Source: Thermoleophilia bacterium | Lineage (GTDB): Bacteria; Actinomycetota; Thermoleophilia; Gaiellales; Gaiellaceae | Reading direction: 5' to 3' | Assembly: GCA_025936595.1 (NCBI GenBank) | Contig: JAICTB010000003.1 | Location: 1-26,671, forward strand | DNA length: 26,671 nucleotides | Part shown: piece after piece, positions 22,367-26,671 of the stretch | How the letters are laid out: every line of letters begins with the position of its first letter | Position numbering within the stretch: position 1 is the first letter of the stretch | Notes under the pieces: generated by a model | Database searches by the model: none | What the model was told of the DNA's origin: nothing | Seen by the model: the letters and a program-made list of their open reading frames with translations, nothing else | Program-made: the position numbers and the translations under genes

Positions 22367-23170
22367 GTGAACATACTCGAACGAGTCGGACTGCTCGGGT
22401 GCGGGCGGATGGGCGCAGCGATCGGAGGCCACCTGCTCGCGGCCGGCGTGCCGCTCGCGGCTTACGACCCGGTCGTAGCGGCGGTCGAGCCTCTCGTGCA
22501 GGCGGGTGCGACAGCCTGCCGACGTCCTGCGGAGGTCGCCCGCAACGCCGACCTGATGCTCGTGGTGGTCGTCGACGACGCACAGGTGCGGTCCGTCGTG
22601 CCGGAGCTCGTAGAGGCCGCCGAGGCGGGGTCGGTCGTCGCGATCTGCGCGTCGGTTCGACCGGACACGTGCGAGGAGCTGCAGGCTCTCGGCGCCTCAT
22701 GTGGTGTGCACGTCGTGGATGCGGCGCTGGTGCGCGGCGAGCGCGGCGCGGAGGAGGGTGCGCTCGTGCTCTTTTGCGGCGGTGACGAGCAGGTCGTCGA
22801 CGCGCTGCGCCGTGCCTGCGCACCGTTCACGGAGGCGGTCGTGCACGTGGGCCACGTCGGCGCCGGCCAGGTTGCAAAGACGGCGAACAACATCCTACTC
22901 TGGGCCTGCATTCGCGCCGACGTGGAGGCGCAGCGGCTCGGCCGCGCCCTCGGCGTTGAGCCCGCCCGGCTCCGTGCCGCGCTGGAGCTCGGCAGCGGTG
23001 CCAACCGGCCGCTTGCCGAGTGGGGCAACCACCGGCTGCGCTGGCCGCACAAGGACCTCGAGGTGGCGCTCGCCGTCGCCGCGGAGGCCGGCGTCGAGAT
23101 GCCGCTTGTCGAGGAGCTCCCACGACTCATGCGCGAGCTGACGGTCGACGACCTGCGCGAGCTCCTATAG
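22367..23170 (+). CDS. 6-phosphogluconate / 3-hydroxyisobutyrate dehydrogenase-family NAD(P)-binding protein
   Basis: This encodes 267 residues from the GTG at 22367; the open frame begins at 22214 but that part is antisense to the OCD gene. The Rossmann motif is VGLLGCGRMGAAIGG (7-21). The conserved catalytic region GHVGAGQVAKTANNIL contains Lys171 and Asn175 of the beta-hydroxyacid dehydrogenase family. The C-terminal all-helical domain ends with KDLEVALAVAAEAGVEMPL. The expected reaction is oxidation of a beta-hydroxy acid or reduction of its semialdehyde. It shares its promoter region with the OCD-ThDP operon. Its TAG stop overlaps the TAG of the convergent next gene within CTATAG. Confidence 0.87.
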   Translation: MNILERVGLLGCGRMGAAIGGHLLAAGVPLAAYDPVVAAVEPLVQAGATACRRPAEVARNADLMLVVVVDDAQVRSVVPELVEAAEAGSVVAICASVRPDTCEELQALGASCGVHVVDAALVRGERGAEEGALVLFCGGDEQVVDALRRACAPFTEAVVHVGHVGAGQVAKTANNILLWACIRADVEAQRLGRALGVEPARLRAALELGSGANRPLAEWGNHRLRWPHKDLEVALAVAAEAGVEMPLVEELPRLMRELTVDDLRELL

Positions 23171-24106
23171 CGTGCCGGCGGCGAAGAGATCCTCGATCTG
23201 AGGCGGCCGCTCGAGGATGCCCTGCGCAAGTGCGTGCCGGACGAGCTCATCCAGTACGCCGCGATTTGCCTCCACGCCATAGGGCAGCGGATCCTCGCCG
23301 GTCAGCTCGAGGACGCGCGCATGCATCCGGTCGACCGCGGTCGGCGACTCGAGCGCACCGGCCCGCAGACGCTCGACGTAGCGCCGCTTCGACTCGGCGA
23401 AGGCCTCGAAGAGCGCGGGCGCGAGTCCGGGATCGGCGTCCAACAGCTCGTCGCGCACGACGACGAGGTGGTTGATGGGATAGTGACCGCGCTCGCGCAA
23501 CGCCGCGAAGCCGGCGTCGGCTGCGTCCGGGATCAGCGGCGCGACGTCGGGGTGGTCGGCCGCGACCCCGATCGCAGCCGCGAGCTCGCCTGCAGCGAGG
23601 AGCTCACCGAGGTCGCTGCCCTCATCGACCGGCACGACGTTCGCCGGCGGCCGGTACTCGGCGACGTGCTCGTCGCCGGAGAGGACCCATGTGATCCGAT
23701 CGAGGTCGACGTCGTATTCGTCTGCGAGCACACCGCGCGCCCAAACGCCGGTCGTGACCGTGTAACCGCGGTTGACACCGACGCGCTTGCCCTCGAGGTC
23801 CTTCGGAGACGCCACGACCTTCGTGTTCGCGAGGATCGCGCCGTGGTGGAAGCCGCGGACGAGAAACACGGGCAGCGCGGTGAACGGCTTGCCGTGCTCC
23901 TTCGCGCACATGTAGGTGGTGATCGCGAGCTCGCAGACGTCGTAGGCCTGCTCGCGCACCATCAAGCGAAAAGCCCGGATCAGCGGATCGACTTCCTCGA
24001 AGCTGAGGTGGTAGCCAACCGGCGCGACGGTGCCATCCTTCAGGGCGGCGTTGTTGCCCTGCGTGCGGGTAACGGTGCGCAACGGCGACAATGGCAAGAC
24101 CTTCAT
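23165..24106 (-). CDS. 4,5-dihydroxyphthalate decarboxylase-family protein (PBP-like fold)
   Basis: This is a 313-residue protein without a signal peptide, so cytoplasmic. The pattern follows 4,5-dihydroxyphthalate decarboxylases of the phthalate pathway: LKDGTVAPVGYHLSFEEV, then YDVCELAITTYMCAKEHGKPF, ALPVFLVRGFHHGAI, DLEGKRVGVNRGYTVTTGVWARGVLADEYDV, HYPINHLVVVRDELL and YGVEANRGVLDEL. That family shares its fold with ABC substrate-binding proteins and is often annotated as such. This member belongs to a divergent subgroup, so the carboxylic acid it acts on may not be dihydroxyphthalate. It is divergent from the LigK/LigJ operon with only 23 bp between. If canonical, it would yield protocatechuate, which links to the downstream genes. 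Confidence 0.72.
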   Translation of the reverse strand: MKVLPLSPLRTVTRTQGNNAALKDGTVAPVGYHLSFEEVDPLIRAFRLMVREQAYDVCELAITTYMCAKEHGKPFTALPVFLVRGFHHGAILANTKVVASPKDLEGKRVGVNRGYTVTTGVWARGVLADEYDVDLDRITWVLSGDEHVAEYRPPANVVPVDEGSDLGELLAAGELAAAIGVAADHPDVAPLIPDAADAGFAALRERGHYPINHLVVVRDELLDADPGLAPALFEAFAESKRRYVERLRAGALESPTAVDRMHARVLELTGEDPLPYGVEANRGVLDELVRHALAQGILERPPQIEDLFAAGTL

Positions 24107-24129
24107 ACCTTACGTTAGGCTGGAGCGGC
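24107..24129. promoter_or_regulatory. compact divergent promoter
   Basis: The gap contains CCTTACGTTAGG, an imperfect palindrome. TACGTT (plus) and TAACGT (minus) both fit TAnnnT -10 boxes and overlap. TGGAG before the plus ATG serves as ribosome binding site; the minus gene has none and may be leaderless. The ATTGGACTAACCAT operator is absent here. Confidence 0.35.
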
Positions 24130-25242
24130 ATGGCAGACCACGTCCTCGCGGCCGTCCGGACTGCGCCGAGCACGACGGAGCTTCGCGAGTTCCCCGTGCC
24201 CTCGCTGCCCGAGGACGCCGCGCTTTTGAAGGTCGAGGTGGCCGGCATCTGCGGCACCGACGTCAAGATGTACGCGAAACCGGTTATCCAGGCGCCCGTG
24301 ATCATGGGGCACGAGAACGTCGGCACGATCGTCGAAGCGGGCCCGCAGTTCGTCGAACGCCAGGGCCTCGGCCCGGGCGACCGCGTCTTCGTCGAGCACT
24401 ACGTCGCCTGCTACCAGTGCGAGTGGTGCCGGATCGGCGAGTATCGCCACTGCGAGGCGACCGACTGGCGCACGAACTCCGACGCCCGCCGCTACGGCTA
24501 CACGACTTGCGAGAACCCCTACCACCTGTGGGGCGGCTTCGCCGAGTACATGTACCTGCCGTGGAACGCGGTGCTGCACCGTGTCCCGGACAACGTTTCC
24601 GAGGCGGAGGCGGGCGTCATCACGCCGCTCTCGAACGGGATCGAATGGGCGCTTTACGACTGCGGCGTGGGCTTCATGTCGACCGTTCTGATCCAAGGCC
24701 CCGGGCAGCAGGGGTTGTCGCAGGTCGTCGCGTGCAAGCAGGCGGGCGCGTCGCTTGTGATCGTGACGGGAACCGCGCGCGACGCCGCGCGCCTCGAGCT
24801 CGCGAAGGCGCTCGGCGCGGACCACGTCATCGACGTGCAGCACGACGACCCGCTGCAACGCGTGCTCGAGCTGACAGGCGGGACCGGCGTCGACGTCGTG
24901 CTCGACTGCACCGCGGGGGCGGGCACCGCGCCGGTCCTGCTGGGCATCGACGCGCTGAAGCGGCGTGCCGGCACGCTGCTCGTGCAGGGAGAGCTCGCAG
25001 CGTTCCCTGATTTCCCGATCAAGAAGCTCACCGAAAAGGCGATCACGATCAGGAGCGCCCGTGGGCACAGCTACCGCGCGGTCGAGCTCGCGATCGAGCA
25101 GCTCGCCTCGAAGCGCTTTCCGCTGCATCTGCTGACGACCCACGAGTACGGGCTGCCGGAGGTCGACACGGCGATCCGCGCCGTGGGCGGCGAGTTCGAA
25201 GACGGCGTGATTCACGTCTCGCTGCTGCCGTGGAAGAGCTAG
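24130..25242 (+). CDS. zinc-dependent alcohol dehydrogenase (MDR superfamily)
   Basis: This 370-residue enzyme has catalytic zinc ligands Cys41 (GICGTDV) and His61-Glu62 (MGHENVG). The structural zinc is held by Cys94, Cys97, Cys100 and Cys108 (CYQCEWCRIGEYRHC). The Rossmann domain shows VLIQGPGQQGLSQVVACKQAGA, slightly unlike the usual GxGxxG. An insertion around 110-130 (DWRTNSDARRYGYTTCEN) enlarges the active-site region. The ATG at 24130 has GGAG upstream; the frame extends back to 24091 but overlaps the divergent gene. It is the first gene of the operon with the LigK-like aldolase. It could oxidise an alcohol or hemiacetal intermediate, as LigC does by another fold; this is a guess. Confidence 0.88.
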   Translation: MADHVLAAVRTAPSTTELREFPVPSLPEDAALLKVEVAGICGTDVKMYAKPVIQAPVIMGHENVGTIVEAGPQFVERQGLGPGDRVFVEHYVACYQCEWCRIGEYRHCEATDWRTNSDARRYGYTTCENPYHLWGGFAEYMYLPWNAVLHRVPDNVSEAEAGVITPLSNGIEWALYDCGVGFMSTVLIQGPGQQGLSQVVACKQAGASLVIVTGTARDAARLELAKALGADHVIDVQHDDPLQRVLELTGGTGVDVVLDCTAGAGTAPVLLGIDALKRRAGTLLVQGELAAFPDFPIKKLTEKAITIRSARGHSYRAVELAIEQLASKRFPLHLLTTHEYGLPEVDTAIRAVGGEFEDGVIHVSLLPWKS

Positions 25243-25916
25243 GCGTCGTCCGGCGCAACCCGCCGCGGGCCGACCGCGCCGCCGTGGCCGCGCTGGCGGA
25301 GTTCGGGGTCGCGACGGTGCACGAGGCGCAGGGGCGAACCGGGGTGCTCGCGGCCCACATGCGCCCCGTCTGGCGCGGCGCGCACGTCGCGGGCTCGGCC
25401 GTGACCGTGAGCGTGCCGCCGGGTGACAACTGGATGGTCCACGTCGCGGTCGAGCAGTGCGGCGAGGGAGACGTGCTCGTCGTGGCGCCGACCGCGCCGT
25501 GCGAGCACGGCTACTTCGGCGAGCTCCTCGCGACCGCCGTGCAGGCGCGCGGCGTGCGCGCGCTCGTGATCGAGGCCGGTTGCCGCGACGTGGCCGCGCT
25601 CGAGCAGATGCGCTTCCCCGTCTGGTCGAAGCACATCTCGGCGCTCGGGACCGTCAAGGAGCGGCTGGGCGCGGTCAACGTCCCCATCGAGATCGCCGGC
25701 ACGCTCGTCGAGGCCGGCGACGTCGTGGTTGCCGACGACGACGGCGTCGTGATCGTCAAGCGCGAGGACGCGGCGCGCGTCGCCGAGGCCTGCCGGGCGC
25801 GCGAGGAGAAGGAGGCGGCGTCGCGCAGCCGCTACGAGGCAGGGGAGATCAGCCTGGACGTCTCCGACATGCGCGGCGCCCTCGCCGATGCCGGCCTGCG
25901 CTACCTCGACGAATGA
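25230..25916 (+). CDS. ligK: 4-carboxy-4-hydroxy-2-oxoadipate aldolase / oxaloacetate decarboxylase (LigK/GalC type, RraA-like fold)
   Basis: This encodes 228 residues, the usual length. It follows the LigK/ProA/HMG aldolase pattern throughout: FGVATVHEAQGRTGVLAAHMRP, AGSAVTVSVPPGDNWMVHVAVEQC, GELLATAVQARGVRALVIEAGCRDVA with the catalytic pair Arg119/Asp120, and VVVADDDGVVIV. By family knowledge it splits 4-carboxy-4-hydroxy-2-oxoadipate into pyruvate and oxaloacetate with a divalent metal and can decarboxylate oxaloacetate. The GTG at 25230 overlaps the dehydrogenase stop by 13 bp, and the next gene overlaps its own stop by four. It could also serve 4-hydroxy-4-methyl-2-oxoglutarate. Confidence 0.87.
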   Translation: MEELGVVRRNPPRADRAAVAALAEFGVATVHEAQGRTGVLAAHMRPVWRGAHVAGSAVTVSVPPGDNWMVHVAVEQCGEGDVLVVAPTAPCEHGYFGELLATAVQARGVRALVIEAGCRDVAALEQMRFPVWSKHISALGTVKERLGAVNVPIEIAGTLVEAGDVVVADDDGVVIVKREDAARVAEACRAREEKEAASRSRYEAGEISLDVSDMRGALADAGLRYLDE

Positions 25917-26671
25917 TCGTCGACTGCCACGGCCACTACACGACCGTCCCCGTGGCGCACAAGACCTTCCGGGAGGCACAGCTCGCGGGCGACAACCCTG
26001 AGCCCGCGGAGATCGCGGACGACGAGATCCGGGAGACGATCGAGCACAACCAGCTGCGCGTAATGGACGAGCGCGGAATCGATCTCACCGTCTTCTCGCC
26101 GCAGGCCTCCGCGATGGAGCACCACGTGCCGGGCCGGGCTCGCGCCGTCGCCTGGGCGCGCGCCTGTAACGACCTCGTCCACCGCGTGACGGAGCTCTTC
26201 CCCGAGCGCTTCGCCGGCGTCTGCCAGCTGCCGCAGACGCCGGAGGGCGGCCTCGAGGACTCCGTCGACGAGCTCACGCGGTGCGTCCAGGAGCTGGGGT
26301 TCGTGGGGTGCAACTTGAACCCCGACCCCTCCGGCGGCCACTGGACGTCGCGGCCGCTGACCGAGGAGTTTTGGTTCCCGCTCTACGAGGCGATGGTGGA
26401 GCTGGACGTCCCGGCCATGGTGCACGTCTCGATGTCGTGCAATCCAAATGCGCACACCCTCGGCGCTCACTACCTGAACGCCGATACGAGCGTCTTCATG
26501 CAGTTCGTCCAGGCGGACCTCTTCGACCGCTACCCCACGCTCCGGTTCGTCATCCCGCACGGCGGGGGCGCGGTTCCCTACCACTGGGGCCGGTACAGAG
26601 GACTCGCGACCCGCCTCGAGCGCCCACCGCTCGACGAGCTGCTCGCGAACGTGTTCTTCGACACGTGCGTC
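25913..26671 (+). CDS. ligJ: 4-oxalomesaconate hydratase-like amidohydrolase (LigJ type), cut by the window end
   Basis: The first 253 residues are present; LigJ proteins are about 340, so roughly a quarter is missing. It begins MIVDCHGHYT with the amidohydrolase metal pair His6/His8, followed by MDERGIDLTVFSPQAS, ELGFVGCNLNPDPSGGHW, MVHVSMS (His171) and RFVIPHGGGAVPYHWGRYRG (His216). These are strongly reminiscent of LigJ/GalB-route hydratases, which add water to 4-oxalomesaconate to give 4-carboxy-4-hydroxy-2-oxoadipate, the substrate of the upstream aldolase. The ATG overlaps the aldolase stop (ATGA), so they are coupled. Related decarboxylases of the same superfamily are the main alternative. 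Confidence 0.83.
   Translation, partial: MIVDCHGHYTTVPVAHKTFREAQLAGDNPEPAEIADDEIRETIEHNQLRVMDERGIDLTVFSPQASAMEHHVPGRARAVAWARACNDLVHRVTELFPERFAGVCQLPQTPEGGLEDSVDELTRCVQELGFVGCNLNPDPSGGHWTSRPLTEEFWFPLYEAMVELDVPAMVHVSMSCNPNAHTLGAHYLNADTSVFMQFVQADLFDRYPTLRFVIPHGGGAVPYHWGRYRGLATRLERPPLDELLANVFFDTCV

Noticed and set aside
1..26671. CRISPR array, insertion sequence, transposase or integrase genes
   Set aside because: No regularly spaced repeats, no terminal inverted repeats flanking a transposase, and no recombinase motif were seen on either strand.

Overview
The window is a 26.7 kb stretch of very GC-rich DNA with dense genes. Codons such as GAG, CTC, GCC and GAC dominate, GTG starts are frequent, several leaderless-looking promoters occur, and one alpha/beta-hydrolase is fused to a class III cyclase. 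This points to an Actinomycetota chromosome, most likely of the Thermoleophilia (Gaiellales/Solirubrobacterales) type. The lineage is an inference from gene content and style; there is no rRNA or other phylogenetic marker here.

Left part (1-12.9 kb): signalling and respiration. It opens with a WD40 fragment lacking its 5' end, a two-domain hypothetical protein, and a small gene that appears frameshifted. Next comes a GAF-GAF histidine kinase with its NarL-type response regulator (overlapping ATGA). A membrane-anchored NirK-like multicopper oxidase and a two-helix membrane protein follow on the minus strand. Three minus-strand promoters (of the hypothetical, the NirK-like gene and the two-helix protein) carry the same palindrome, ATTGCGG-N5-CCGCA, upstream of a TACCTT or TATCCT -10 box. 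This suggests one small regulon, possibly run by the neighbouring kinase/regulator pair. After a fragment resembling the 3' half of a tRNA come a polytopic membrane protein, a second kinase/regulator pair arranged tail to tail with overlapping 3' ends, a hydrolase-cyclase fusion, a small conserved-looking protein and a short MDR oxidoreductase.

Right part (12.9-26.7 kb): a metabolic island. It holds a nickel/cobalt transporter, a methyltransferase plus a degenerate dienelactone-hydrolase-like gene, a cupin-ABC permease-ABC ATPase-MFS operon, an ornithine-cyclodeaminase-like/ThDP-enzyme operon, and a 6PGDH/HIBADH-type dehydrogenase. Beyond these lie a 4,5-dihydroxyphthalate-decarboxylase-family protein and a coupled operon of zinc dehydrogenase, LigK-like aldolase and LigJ-like hydratase (cut by the window end). 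The last two correspond to the final steps of the protocatechuate/gallate meta-cleavage route (4-oxalomesaconate to 4-carboxy-4-hydroxy-2-oxoadipate to pyruvate plus oxaloacetate).

Three promoters in the right part share a second operator-like element (ATTGGACTAACCAT or ATGGTCTGACCAT). It ties the nickel transporter/methyltransferase pair, the cupin/transporter operon, and the OCD-ThDP/dehydrogenase pair into one putative GntR-like regulon, although no regulator gene is in the window. The best candidate for an undescribed system is this co-regulated catabolic island. It combines a ThDP enzyme, an OCD-like enzyme, a cupin and a PBP-fold decarboxylase with the LigJ/LigK lower pathway. Its substrate cannot be read from the sequence.
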